A stretch of 64,000 nt of DNA. Source: Nematopogon swammerdamellus. Lineage: Eukaryota; Arthropoda; Insecta; Lepidoptera; Adelidae. The stretch spans positions 15,905,347 to 15,969,346 of the forward strand of contig OX336355.1 in the NCBI GenBank assembly GCA_946902875.1. Direction: 5' to 3'. Both the position numbers and the translations under genes were made by a program. Position 1 is the stretch's first letter. Each line of letters starts with the position of its first letter. Below, piece after piece: positions 1-9,646 of this stretch. The notes beneath the pieces were generated by a model. It worked only from the letters and a program-made list of their open reading frames with translations, was not told the DNA's origin and did not search any database.

Positions 1-34
1 GGCTATTCTTTTTAAGTACCAGCCCCACAAGTAC
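1..34 (-). repeat. SINE-G head fragment at window edge
   Basis: The reverse complement matches the 5' end of the SINE-G family, with the GGCC..GTACTT and GAATAGCC motifs seen at 3766-3791. The rest of the copy would lie outside the window. Confidence 0.7.
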
Positions 35-94
35 AACCGGATTGCAATTCAAAATTTAGTAATTTATACGTTTAACTAGTACGTACTTATATGT

Positions 95-315
95 AGTGTA
101 TATTATAGTTTATCATATTTATTTTCCTTATATTATACATTCCCACACTCTAAGTCTTTTGCTACTACCTACTTATATCTCACCACATACGACTCTACAA
201 TATCCAAAAGTTGACTGGGAGAAATCCCTGTAAGGGACAAGTCCGCCTTTGCCCCTCATGTAAATTATGTATCGTTTGTTACTGTAAAATGTTTTGGAGC
301 AATATAGTATTTCTA
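95..315 (+). repeat. Interspersed repeat D, 3' end with (CTAT)n tail
   Basis: It shares with 46480-46675, 44085-44225 and 36188-36410 (minus) the order: CTCTTTTGCTACTA-like block, AAGGTTGACTG-like block, GTAAGGGATAAGTCCGCC-like block, then CTATCTAT. A tandem 3' tail and absence of inverted ends suggest a LINE or SINE 3' end. No protein frame is visible. Confidence 0.6.
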
Positions 316-630
316 TCTATATATATATTGTGAATGCATCGCCCCACGTGGCAAAGATCTCTGCAAAGACCCCAAACATTCGTGTGGTTGTTTTTACAGG
401 GGTAGATTTTTTTTTCTTCTTCATCTTCGGACATCGATGTCTTGTTGTTTGTAAAAACTAATTTGGGGTAAACGTGGGCAGCAGATGCTCTCGTGGAATT
501 CCCGCTTTTGTGTGTGTGTGTTTTTTTTTGCCTTCGTCCACTGGAGTGAACCGTTGATTGGTGGTAATCCTATGGTATGGGTATGGTTGAAATGATTCTT
601 TTAACTGCACTTTTATTGGCAAATCTCATC
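316..630. other. Non-coding stretch, no gene seen
   Basis: AT-rich sequence with a poly-T run (410-415), a short (GT)n run near 511-522 and no convincing coding frame. Confidence 0.5.
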
Positions 631-758
631 TCACTAATATCATAAATGTGAAAGTATATTTGTTTGTTTGTTTGTTTATTTGTTTGTTTGTTTGTTTGTT
701 CCTCTTTCACGCCTGAACGGCTGGACGGATTTTGACGAAACTTTGTATAGTGGTAGTG

Positions 759-1299
759 TATATCCCGGAGTAACATAATTTTGAAAAAAAGTGGTCAAGT
801 TCGAGACGAGCTCGCGTAAAGAGGGTTCCGTACCATCCCGATTTCTGTGCGAACTAAAAGACTTAGGATTTTCGTTTAGGTTATCCTGTAAATTAAGTCT
901 ATATCCCATGGTAACATAATTTTGAAAAAAAGTGGTCAAGTTCGAGTCGAACTCGCGTAAAGAGGGTTCCGTACCATTCCGTTTTCTGTGAGAACTAGAA
1001 GGCTTAGGATTTTCGTTTAGGTTTTCCTGTAAATTAAGTGTATATCCCATGGTAAAATAATAAAAAAAAGTGGTGATGTTCGAGTCGACCTTGTGTAAAG
1101 AGGGTTCCGTACCATCCTGTATTCTGTGAGAACTTGAAGGCTTAGGATTTTCGTTTAGGTTTTCCTGTAAATGAAGTGTATATCCCATGGTAACATAATT
1201 TAAAAAGAAAGTAGTCAAATTCGAGTCGAGCTCGCGTAAAGAGGGTTCCGTACCATCCCGTTTTCTGTGAGAACTAGAAGACTTAGGATTTTCGATTAG
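759..1299 (+). repeat. 141-bp tandem repeat, about 3.8 copies
   Basis: The block TATATCCC recurs at 759, 900, 1041 and 1179 (spacings 141, 141, 138). Each unit carries AAAAAGTGGTCAAGTTCGAG, AAGAGGGTTCCGTACCAT and GACTTAGGATTTTCGTTTAGG variants. Because 141 and 138 are multiples of three, a 180-codon reverse frame stays open across it; this is a by-product, not a gene. Confidence 0.9.
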
Positions 1300-1600
1300 G
1301 GAGAGAGGAAGGGAGCGAGGGGGAGCTATGAACGGGGAATGAAGGGGGGAAGGGGGTGGGGGTAAATAGAGTCATAGAGGGAGGGGCGAGAGGGGAGGTG
1401 GACGTACAGAGATGAAAGGGAGGGGGGAGGGGTCGGAAGAAGAGGGGGAGGGGAGGGAGGAAGGGTCGGGAGAGGAGCGGAGGTAGGGAGATGAAGGAAG
1501 GGGAAGGAGGGTCGGGGAGGAAGAGCAGCGGTGGGAGGGAGGAGGAAAAGGAGGGAATGGAGGGGAGGGGGTGGGTAGGGCAAGAGGGAGGGATAGTGTA
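1295..1600 (+). repeat. Purine-rich (G+A) tract
   Basis: About 300 bp is almost entirely G and A on the plus strand, leading straight into the hexanucleotide array. It codes for nothing recognisable. Confidence 0.85.
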
Positions 1601-1906
1601 GGGAGAGGGAGAGGGAGAGGGAGAGGGAGAGGGAGAGGGAGAGGGAGAGGGAGAGGGAGAGGGAGAGGGCGAGGGAGAGGGAGAGGGAGAGGGAGAGGGA
1701 GAGGGAGAGGGAGAGGGAGAGGGAGAGGGAGAGGGAGAGGGAGAGGGAGAGGGAGAGGGAGAGGGAGAGGGAGAGGGAGAGGGAGAGGGAGAGGGAGAGG
1801 GAGAGGGAGAGGGAGAGGGAGAGGGAGAGGGAGAGGGAGAGGGAGAGGGAGAGGGAGAGGGAGAGGGAGAGGGAGAGGGAGAGGGAGAGGGAGAGGGAGA
1901 GGGAGA
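1601..1906 (+). repeat. (GGGAGA)n microsatellite, 51 units
   Basis: Exactly 306 bp of GGGAGA with one GGGCGA variant at 1667-1672. The frame through it would encode a Gly-Arg repeat but has no initiation context or neighbouring domain, so it is not called as a gene. Confidence 0.95.
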
Positions 1907-2187
1907 ATATAAGAGAAACGACAGTTTATTTATTTGCGTTTAAATCGGATTTACTGTTAAATCGAGTCTACAGCGAGCGAAGCCGCGGGCAAAAGCTATC
2001 CTCCATAAAATTTAAGCCGATCATCCAAATTCGATTAAAATTAGTACACGCACATTTAGCTATACGAGACACAGGGTAGGCTAAATAAAATTCAGTTCTG
2101 GTTACGCCAATAGGTGGAATATTTTAATTAGTTAGGTATCTAAAGTATTTCATTTACTTTAACTGAAGTTTATTATTTTAATATCGA

Positions 2188-3330
2188 TAGCTTTTTCACG
2201 CGGATTCACTCGCGTGAAATTTGTATTTCAAAAGAAGAAAGTAAGTAACTTAGGCCGGGGCCGGAGGTTGAACTGGATTCAGATAAACAATAAACATTCT
2301 CAAAGAAAGTAAGTAACACACTAAAGGCGAGGCCGAAGGCCGAGCTGCGTTCAGGAAGAGTATAAACCTTTTCGAAGAAAGTAAATATGTAACAAAGGGC
2401 GAGGCCGAAGGCCGAGCATTGTTCAGGAAGACCTTCAACCTTCTCGAAGAAAGTAAGTAACTGAGGGCGAGGCCTGAGGTCGAGCTGCTTTCAGGAAGAC
2501 TATAATCCTTCTCGAAGAAAGTAAGTAGATAAGGGCCTGGCCGAAGGCCTATGGGCGATAGTTACTTATTTTCTTCAAGACGGTTTATAGTCTTCCTGAA
2601 GGCAGCTCGGCCTTCGGCCTCGCCCTCAATTACTTGATTTTATCGAAAAGGTTTATAGTCTTCCTGAACGCAGCTCGGCCTTCGGCCTCGCCCTTATTTA
2701 CTTACTTTCTTTGAGAAGGTTTATGGGCTTCTTGAACGCAGCTCGGCCTTCGGCCTCGCCCTCTGTTACTTACTTTCTTCGAAAAGGTTATCGTCTTCCT
2801 GAACGCAGCTCGGCCTTCGGCCTCGCCCTCTGTTATTTACTTTCTTCGAGAAGGTTTATGGTCTTCCTGAACGCAGCTCGGCCTTCGGCCTCGCCCTCTG
2901 TTACTTACTTTCTTCGAAAAGGATATCGTATTCCTGAACGCAGCTCGGCCTTCGGCCTCGCCCTTAATTACTTACTTTCTTTGAGAAGGTTTATAGTCTT
3001 CCTGAACGCAGCTCGGCCTTTGGCCTCGCCCTCAGTTATTTACTTTCTTCGAGAAGGTTTATGGTCTTCCTAAACGCAGCTCGGCCTTCGGCCTCGCCCT
3101 CTGTTACTTACTTTCTTCGAAAAGGTTATCGTCTTCCTGAACGCAGCTCGGCCTTTGGCCTCGCACTCAGTTACTTACTTTCATCAAGAAGGTTTAGCTC
3201 AGCCTGAAGCCTCGCCGTTAGTTACTTACTGTACTTGAGAAGGTTTATTGTTTACCTTAACGCCTTATTTACTTACTTTCTTCCTTTGAAATACGAATTT
3301 CACGCGAGCGAAGCCGCGGGCAAAAGCTAG
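2188..3330. repeat. Palindromic array of 68-bp units between inverted Helitron-like ends
   Basis: The right arm repeats GCAGCTCGGCCTTCGGCCTC at 2602, 2670, 2738, 2805, 2873, 2940, 3008, 3076 and 3143 (spacing 67-68). The left arm (about 2236-2540) holds the reverse complement of the same unit with spacing 68-72. The outer ends mirror each other: CGCGTGAAATTTGTATTTCAAA on the left and TTTGAAATACGAATTTCACGCG on the right, each next to a Helitron-like 3' end (GATAGCTTTTTCACGCG near 2188 reads inward; GCGGGCAAAAGCTAG ends at 3329). Apparent short proteins in it are repeat translations. Confidence 0.85.
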
Positions 3331-3360
3331 TAATAAATAATGCTGAATTATTTTCATAAT

Positions 3361-3497
3361 AATCTTGTTCGAATACTTTGCGAAACGTGGTGGTCGGTGT
3401 TGTGCTGCAATTTACCAGAGTTCTTGCAGCACAACACCGATTACTCTGCTTACCCCGATTGTCGGGATTCAGCGTGTGTGATATGTATGTATGTATG
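3361..3497 (+). mobile_element. SINE-G, 5'-truncated copy
   Basis: Contains the 3' part of the family: CGAAACGTGGTGGTCGGTGT, the TTGTGCTGCAA/TTGCAGCACAA inverted pair, CCCCGATTGTCGGG, and a (GTAT)n tail at 3484-3497. Confidence 0.8.
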
Positions 3498-3757
3498 CAG
3501 TACCAGCTGAGCCCTGAGAAAAGGAGTTTGTAGTTTTATTGTATGTTTATAATATTGATTGATTATAATATCAACGACCGGTATGTTTATAACAACATTT
3601 AATATTCTTTTTTATCAAATTTCACCTCAAACCAAAACGTTGAAATCTTTTATGTTACGTAGGTAGGAATATAAACGAGTATAATAAACACATATAATTT
3701 ATGTATAATAAAATTAAATATTTTGAATTCGGAATTTTATTTCAGATAGTTAAAGGT

Positions 3758-4084
3758 ACCGTGTGGTGCCGGTACTTAAAAAGAATAGCCCCACTGCATC
3801 TCTCCCCGTGCATGTCGTAAAAGGCGACTAAGGGATAAGGACAAGATATCGTGCTAAAGGGCGACGGGATCGCCACCTCTCACCTTGGCACGGTACTTCC
3901 ACCGAGTCATGCAGCAGGTGGGTCTTCGTGCCTTACTTGCTGCTTGATCAATTTAATCTTGTTCGAATACTTTGCGAAACGTGGTGGTCGGTGTTGTGCT
4001 GTAATTTACTAGAGTACTTGCAGCACAACACTGATTACTCTGCTTACCCCGATTGTCGGGATTCAGCGTGTGTGATATGTATGT
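3758..4084 (+). mobile_element. SINE-G, full-length copy with 12-bp TSD
   Basis: Flanked by perfect direct repeats ATAGTTAAAGGT (3746-3757 and 4085-4096). It begins ACCGTGTGG..CCGGTACTT, continues with CCCCACTGCATCTCTCCCCG, AGGCGACTAAGGGATAAGGA, CACCTTGGCACGGTACTTCC and CCCCGATTGTCGGG, and ends in a short GTAT tail. It has no coding capacity. The TSD and lack of inverted ends mark it as a retroposed SINE. I see no clean A-box/B-box pair in the head. Confidence 0.85.
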
Positions 4085-4096
4085 ATAGTTAAAGGT

Positions 4097-4860
4097 TGAA
4101 AAATATTGCAATGCGCTTTCTTTATCTATCAGATCTGGGAGTTATCTGTGGAGTAGGCACTCAGCGAGATTACAGAGTATGATTTTAACGTCATAGAGTT
4201 GGGAAATAAATACTTACGTATGTATATTTACAGTTAAATACGCAAACATTGACATACTTTAGATTATATATTCAATCATTATATATATTGATTTGGTTTC
4301 AGGTTTACCTACCTGCACTACACTATACATTACTAATATATATACTTCACTCACTGACTTATATATTCTGACTTCAATACGCTACGCTATATTGACACTT
4401 TCATTTTCAACCTGGATTGAGAGTCTTCAAAGCTCTTTTGTCAAAATTTCAACCTGCTAGGTACCTATTACATTACGGTACATAAGAACGGACCGACGGC
4501 GTAACGGTATACTTACTAATAGGCTGTCGTGCGCAAGTCAAACTCGCACTTGGCCGGTTTCTTGAAAAGTTTAAAACACTTCTGTAGAAAAAGAACGAAC
4601 CCTATTACAAGTATCGAAATTGGTACCTAATCTATGTCTGCCCGTCCATCGTTTCACTCCCATATTTACCTCGACAATCGAAACCACTATCTGCTCCTGC
4701 TGACTATTTTAACTTTCAAGTAACTTTTAACTTTCAAGTGTAACACGAAACGTGTGTCCTCATAGAAGTGAACACGTAGACACCGCATTGTACACACATT
4801 GTTAAGTACTGACATTTGGACGGCGCGTGCATTCCATTTGCGGCAGATTCTTTCTTTTTG
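4097..4860. other. AT-rich stretch without a gene
   Basis: Only short chance frames are seen. CGCACTTGGCCGGTTTCTTG at 4544-4563 is an end fragment of the GTCY-type miniature element. Confidence 0.5.
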
Positions 4861-4869
4861 CCAATTTGT

Positions 4870-4921
4870 AAATTTTGTTCCGTATCCGGTACGGGACCCT
4901 ATTACTAAGCCTACGCCGCGC

Positions 4922-4952
<31 letters not shown>

Positions 4953-5250
4953 AGCCATAATAGGTAGCCCGTTGACATTTTCACAGAATATGTGTTATTT
5001 ATTTATTATGGCCGATATAACAACAAATAATTTATAAGAAAAAGTAAAAAATTCACGGGGGTTCCCATAGAAGAAACCAAGAAAAGTGTATGCACGCGCG
5101 CCATCTACCGAATAGAGCATGAAGCATTTTAAGTAACCATGACATTTAACTAATATGAAGCATTTCATAACACTCCATAGATGGCGCTAACCATGACATG
5201 GCGATAAGGAACCCTCGATGCGCGAGTTCGACTCGCACTTGGCCGGTTTT
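4870..5250 (+). mobile_element. (GTCY)n-containing miniature element
   Basis: Runs from a GTTCCGTATCCGGTACGGGA block through a (GTCY)n stretch (about 4920-4950), a TAGGTAGCCCGTTGA block and a GATGGCGCTAACCATGACAT block to CGCACTTGGCCGG at the end. Copies lie at 10255-10420, 16360-16535, 17941-18285, 27170-27405, 29911-30215 and 31381-31640. Miniature elements carrying (GTCY)n microsatellites are known from Lepidoptera. Confidence 0.65.
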
Positions 5251-5261
5251 TTTTGTCATAT

Positions 5262-5605
5262 TGAAAGCGCGACATATTGCGCCGAGCAACAAATAATGCG
5301 TCTAACGACGGTCATGGGCATTCGGTTGTATGCGGGGCTTGCGAATGCCATGCCGGCCTGACAGGTGTCTATTCACGCCCCGTCTTGAAGGGCCCGAGAC
5401 TGTACTTGGGGGGAAATATATGTGCAGGGAAAGCATCACAGAGTTTGCCGGTCCGGTAGGGGAAAGATCTGCATAACCGATTGGTAAGTAAACGTGGTAA
5501 GTCCAGCGTGTAGATATGCAATCCCTGCCCACTGCGCGTGGTGCGGAGGTGGAAAGGGGACGGCGGGATAGCATAGGAAAGATAAAATATGTGTGAGTTA
5601 GCAAG
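5262..5605 (-). pseudogene. 5'-truncated LINE-A copy (C-terminal RT region)
   Basis: The minus strand matches the last ~110 codons and 3' UTR of LINE-A (36548-36870), including the ATTCGCAA..GGCATGGCATTCG region and the GGAGGTGGAAAGGGGACG block. Frameshifts break the frame. Dead 3' end left by incomplete reverse transcription. Confidence 0.8.
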
Positions 5606-5649
5606 AGTCAAGTTTCAGGGTTCCGAATGCGTACGGCAGCCTTTTACTT

Positions 5650-5988
5650 TTTTTTTATTTTTTTTATGGAAACTGACACGGTTGGCTACATCACCTACAA
5701 CATCCGTGATGTCAGCCCATAACACCGGGTGAACTTGGTGCCACGTCAGTGCTTCCCTTCGGTCGTGCCGGCTACACTGAACTGGACGGAAAACACAAAC
5801 TATTTACATAGCCGTTTCGACCGACCTTTCATTAAGTGCGGTGGTACCAACCCGGGCGGGTTAAACCCTACCACCTAGTAATATGAGAAGGGAGTCATAT
5901 CCCTTAGTCGCCTTTTACTAAATACACGGGGAGAGATGCAGTGGGGCTATTCTTTTAAAGTACCGGCCCCACACGGTACAAGGTACTT
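5650..5988 (-). mobile_element. Mosaic SINE: SINE-G head plus SINE-5S body
   Basis: On the minus strand it starts with the SINE-G head (GTACCGTGTGGGGCCGGTAC, then CCCCACTGCATCTCTCCCCG) and passes at GACTAAGGGATATGACTCCC into the SINE-5S body (ACTAGGTGGTAGGGTTTAAC, GGTTGGTACCACCGCACT, GTGTTATGGGCTGACATCAC), ending in TTTCCATAAAAAA. Further copies: 16905-17172, 27477-27783, 54252-54587. Confidence 0.8.
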
Positions 5989-6070
5989 GCTAAGTCTATG
6001 CCGTCTGTCCGTTCGTCCTGTATTCGCAGTCTGTATCTTTTGAACCGTAATAGGTAGCCGGTGTGCTAAT
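5989..6070 (+). repeat. GTCY miniature element fragment
   Basis: Contains CTATGCCGTCTGTCCGTTCG and ACCGTAATAGGTAGCCGGTG, matching the middle of the family. Confidence 0.5.
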
Positions 6071-6174
6071 CTAGCCTACCATACTCATTGCTATTGAGAC
6101 GGTAGACTACCCTTTTAACTGTTGGCTATACTAGACGCTGCGCTGTGAATTCATGAATGCATGTCAGTAGCATG

Positions 6175-6301
6175 TCACCTAGCAGCTATCATACCCGATA
6201 CCCCAAAGGTATTCTGTGCCTAGAGGCACTAAGTGTTACCTTTTGCCCATCCCATATTCTATTTGAGTGCAATAAATATATACAATACAATACAATACAG
6301 T
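6175..6301 (+). repeat. Retroposon 3' end with (ATACA)n tail
   Basis: Shares TGCCTAGAGGCA, TAAGTGTTACCTTTTGCCCA, TATTCTATTTGAGTGCAATA and a pentanucleotide tail with 54762-54872. The parent element is not in the window. Confidence 0.6.
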
Positions 6302-6426
6302 AAGGTGAACAAAAAATAAGGTTTCGCTATCGGTATTGACTAAGCTGGGTAGCCGGCATTGCGGTGAGCGGGGCGACAGAAGGGGGCTTCCATCCACTCC
6401 ACACGTTTGCTGACTCGAATCATACA

Positions 6427-6650
6427 TACATACTTACATAGCGTCACGCCTGTTTCCCAACGGGGTAGACAGAGACAGCGGACCTCCACGCGCCACTATC
6501 CTGCCACACCTCTGTCGCCTTTTCCACTCTCATAATGTTCTTTCACATGCTCGTCGGTTAGGTATGGATGCTACGAGTAGATGCCCGATCTGGTCTAGGT
6601 ACGTCCGTCTAACTCTAGGGCGACCCTTCCCTACTCACATTCGCTACATA
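6427..6650 (-). pseudogene. 3' end of RTE-like LINE, truncated
   Basis: The minus strand shows the C-terminal block ending in a (GTAT)n tail that recurs at 19905-20042, 23272-23578, 44240-44440 and 59842-60112. The best-preserved copy reads RACMKNIMRVEEAAEV then DRGTW and SAYPTGKK. The clade assignment is from general resemblance only. Confidence 0.6.
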
Positions 6651-6943
6651 AATATCTTGAATCAGGCAGGTAATATTTATAATTTCGTGTTTCTGCTGTG
6701 CAATTCCTTAATCTTCTCAACACATATACGCCCCGTCTAGGAGTTAGTTTCTATGTGTACTCCAGTATGTAAGGAAGGTTTGTAGTACCTATGTATGTAT
6801 ATGTATACTATGGTACAAGTGTTTGTTGCTGGCCCACTTGTGATTTGTCTTGCACTTGGTACACAAGCTATGCGCAGTGTCTGATAGATATGAGCGTGTG
6901 TACAGGTCGATAAAGTCATACATAACGCTTACGATGTTTTTGG

Positions 6944-6986
6944 GTTATGTTAGGTTAGGTTAGGTTGAGTTAGGTTAGGTTAGGTG
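6944..6986 (+). repeat. Interstitial (TTAGG)n telomere-type repeat
   Basis: Three TTAGG units, one degenerate TTGAG, then three more TTAGG units. TTAGG is the ancestral insect telomere unit. The flank TTTGAAAATCCGATAAACTG is partly repeated at 7408-7430. Confidence 0.75.
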
Positions 6987-7077
6987 GTCCGATTTGAAAA
7001 TCCGATAAACTGCACTGACTCGCACCGACCAGGCACCCAGACAATTAAAATATTAGAAACCCAATTATAATTTTTAT

Positions 7078-7322
7078 TGCATACATACCAAACGCTGTGT
7101 CCCGAGAATCGGCGGCGGCGTAAGAAGAGTTGTCGTTTTTGTGTTGCAAGTACTCTTGCAAATTACAGCACAACACCGTTCACCACGTTTAGCAATGCAT
7201 TAGGACAAGATAAACTATCAAGCAGCAAGTAAGGCACGAAGACCCACCTGCTACATGACTCGGCGGAAGGACCGTGCCAAGGTGAAATGTGACTACCCTG
7301 TCTCCTTTTAGCACGGCACCTT
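7078..7322 (-). mobile_element. SINE-G, diverged copy
   Basis: The tail side has CATACATACC, then the inverted TTGCAAGTACTC/ACAGCACAACACCG region, AGGCACGAAGACCCACCTGC and TAGCACGGCACCTTG on the reverse strand. The 5' end is missing. Confidence 0.7.
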
Positions 7323-7695
7323 GACCTAATAATGTTATTTCAATCAAGAAACCCACAGAGCGATACTTATCATGAAATTACTGAATTACACTTTTACTTT
7401 AGTGCAATTTGAAAATCCGAAAAACTGCCATCACTCACAAGTTTCAGAAACCCAATTACTCTCGGAGCTCCCTGTAGCGACAGATAAATCATGAACGCGC
7501 GCGCATAAAACAAATACAGATGCTGCGCGGACAATAGAACTGGCTCATTGCGAGCACTCCTGCGTCGTCTCAGTCGGTCCACTGTGCACAGCGACATGCG
7601 TGGAGTCGCCGCCGCGCAGACGTGCATGATCTCGATATTAATTCTCTAAGGGAACGACAATGTTGATGGAAGCGTGGAATTTGACTGCACCATAC
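7323..7695. other. No gene seen
   Basis: Contains a partial second copy of the sequence flanking the TTAGG run (about 7400-7455). Frames here are short and have no recognisable domain. Confidence 0.4.
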
Positions 7696-7973
7696 CAGGC
7701 CTCACGCACTCTATGTACTTGCGCGCGCTAACTACCTACCGCCGGACGGGCCGCCGGCGGTCTATTTCAGTGGAAATTCGTCAGCCGCGCGAAGTATACA
7801 TAGACGCTCGCCCACGCAACTGCGCGCAGCTGCAAAGCAATAACCACTTTACACTCGATCGTTAAGGTACATTTTCGCACGCAGCGATTGACAGTAGGCT
7901 ATTAAAGCCCGAAGGTAGGACAATTTCTATGGAGTGATTTATCTGTTACGAAGTAACTATTAAGTAATCTGTG
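7696..7973 (+). mobile_element. MITE-7 copy 1, 7-bp TSD ACCATAC
   Basis: Begins CAGGCCTCACGCACTCTATG and ends GTAACTATTAAGTAATCTGTG. Flanking heptamers ACCATAC (7689-7695 and 7974-7980) are identical. Two other copies (25716-26004; 43758-44067 minus) have their own different 7-bp duplications. The element opens CA and closes TG, without long inverted ends, and encodes nothing. Confidence 0.85.
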
Positions 7974-8044
7974 ACCATACTAGTTGAGAGTAGTCGGCAG
8001 GATCAAAGGGAAGCATTGGCATGGCACCTTGTTCATCGAGGTGT

Positions 8045-8097
8045 TATGGGCTCATAGAACGGATGTTGTAGGTGATGTAGTTCTATTAAAAAAAATC
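8045..8097 (+). repeat. SINE-5S tail fragment
   Basis: GTGTTATGGGCTCATAGAAC, GGATGTTGTAGGTGATGTAG then an A run match the 3' end of SINE-5S. Confidence 0.55.
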
Positions 8098-8474
8098 TAT
8101 AATAATAAAATTGTAATGTTAAAAATGCTTTACATTCAGAATTTTTCATAAATGTATTTAATGTTTATTTAAATTCAATTTTGAATGTTTTTATGTTTTG
8201 TGGCTTGAATTTGTATGTAAATTTTGTGAACCTCGACCGACACACTACTAACTACGCAGCTGGTAGTATGACTCTCAGCAACCCTCAAACTCAACCCTGT
8301 TCCTGTCTACTCTACGATTAATTTCATCTCCTGTCCCATCCCTGAGCGTCTCTTCCCCCTCCTGACATATAAACGTGTCCTCTGGCGAGCCCTCTGGTTT
8401 CTTCGGCCTGGCCGTTTTGGCAGAACTGGCTGGAGGGCGCTACAAGTTTCAAGTATTTGGGACATGACAAAAGG

Positions 8475-8590
8475 CATCCGTCACGCCGTCACGGCATTCG
8501 CAGCCCCCGTTCTAAACCGAATGCTTTTGGGCGTCGTCGGCCCAACAATCCACACTGACGGCGCCAAGTGTCTCGCGTATCCATAAAAAT
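8475..8590 (+). pseudogene. Diverged LINE-A-type 3' end
   Basis: CGGCATTCGCAGCCCCCGTT, ACCGAATGC, GGGCGTCGTCGG and ACGGCGCCAAGTGTCTCGCG follow the same order as the end of LINE-A (coding strand of 36548-36650). Only the final codons and 3' UTR remain. Confidence 0.5.
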
Positions 8591-9135
8591 GCATGAAGAA
8601 ATAAAATATTTATTTTATTTGAAAAATTATCTCCGCCAATAGATTTTATTAGGCTAAACTCTATCGGCCACTCCACCCCACCTCTGTTCGTCCACTTACG
8701 TTAGTTTAAGACGCCCCCTGCGATTCTCTCAATAAATCCGACTTAAGTGCACTGTCTGGGGACTCCTGGCTTATCTGACCTCTATCAACCATATTGTGGC
8801 AAAGAGTTTCAACGCAATATCAACTGGACTTCTGATGCCATGAGATGCTTCCGGCGCTAATCCTGTTTGGAACTAGTCCGTACGAACTTTATAAGATTTT
8901 TGTTGTTGTCTAACATTAACTTCAAGCTATGTTACCTATGTTGAAATATATAGGTATACATGTAAACATCGTTAATTAATTAGAGTTGAAATATTACGAC
9001 TACGACAGAGTGGCCAAGGCTATTCAGAGTATATTTTATATAGTCTTCGTCCTCTAAACCCAGCGAAAATCAAAGATTAGTCGTGCGATATTTTTGTACA
9101 TAGTACTTGTAGCGCTCTCCAACCAGGAGTTCTAT
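8591..9135. other. No gene seen
   Basis: AT-rich sequence with short chance frames and no recognised repeat. Confidence 0.4.
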
Positions 9136-9137
9136 AT

Positions 9138-9435
9138 TTTTTTATTGCTTTCGAACTGGGTGGCTGTGCTCGAATCGGAGCCTCAGAGATAGCCAATTTC
9201 ACCCCCGAGGAGGTGCCAGTCCGGCTTGGAGGCGGACTATTGTCGCTGAGGAGAGGCTATTGACCCGCGATTTGAAGATCCGTGGATTGGAGGAGCGGGG
9301 AAAGATATTCCCCGGGAGCCAGTTCCACACCTTTGCAGTGCAGCGCAAGAACGATTTAGAGAATCGTGCAGTTCGAAGAACTCTTCAGTCGACTACAAAG
9401 AGGTATTTCGCGAGAGTATGGCGGGTATGGCGGGA
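9138..9435 (-). pseudogene. 5'-truncated LINE-B copy
   Basis: The minus strand matches the last ~85 codons and 3' UTR of LINE-B (about 59450-59745), from the CGCCATACTCTCGCG region to the ACCCAGTTCG..AGCAATAAAAA end. Small indels break the frame. Confidence 0.85.
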
Positions 9436-9646
9436 ACCATTGGTAGGAACACACTTTCAGGGATGGGACAGGAGATGAACTTTTCAAAGATATGCCACCT
9501 GCATATTATATGTTTCCCTGAAGTTTGTGATTTTGATATGCTGCTGATAATGCTGCATACTACATTTGAATGTGTGACATACAGACAGACGGACAACAAA
9601 TATCACTATTAATGTTTTTAAGTTTACTCTGTTATTAAATGTATTC

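Larger units (their letters stand above)
630..1999 (+). mobile_element. Helitron-like non-autonomous element with internal satellites
   Basis: The left part holds a (TTTG)n run (657-699) followed by a CACGCCTGAACGGCTGGACG-like block. The right end is GCGAGCGAAGCCGCGGGC plus AAAAGCTAT, resembling the GC-rich hairpin plus CTAG-type 3' end of Helitrons in moths and butterflies. The same right end occurs at 3300-3329 and 45812-45842. A 141-bp tandem array and a (GGGAGA)n tract lie inside. No Rep/helicase is encoded. The left boundary is approximate. Confidence 0.5.

Noticed and set aside
676..1218. 180-codon reverse ORF
   Set aside because: It is kept open by the 141-bp tandem period, not by selection.
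1326..1583. Proline-rich reverse ORF
   Set aside because: Low-complexity result of the purine tract.
1571..1912. 113-codon Gly-Arg repeat protein
   Set aside because: It is only the translation of (GGGAGA)n, with no flanking unique protein sequence.
2711..3073. 120-codon ORF with FLNAARPSASPS repeats
   Set aside because: Translation of the 68-bp satellite; similar peptides arise at 2250-2438, 17150-17362 and 17446-17652.
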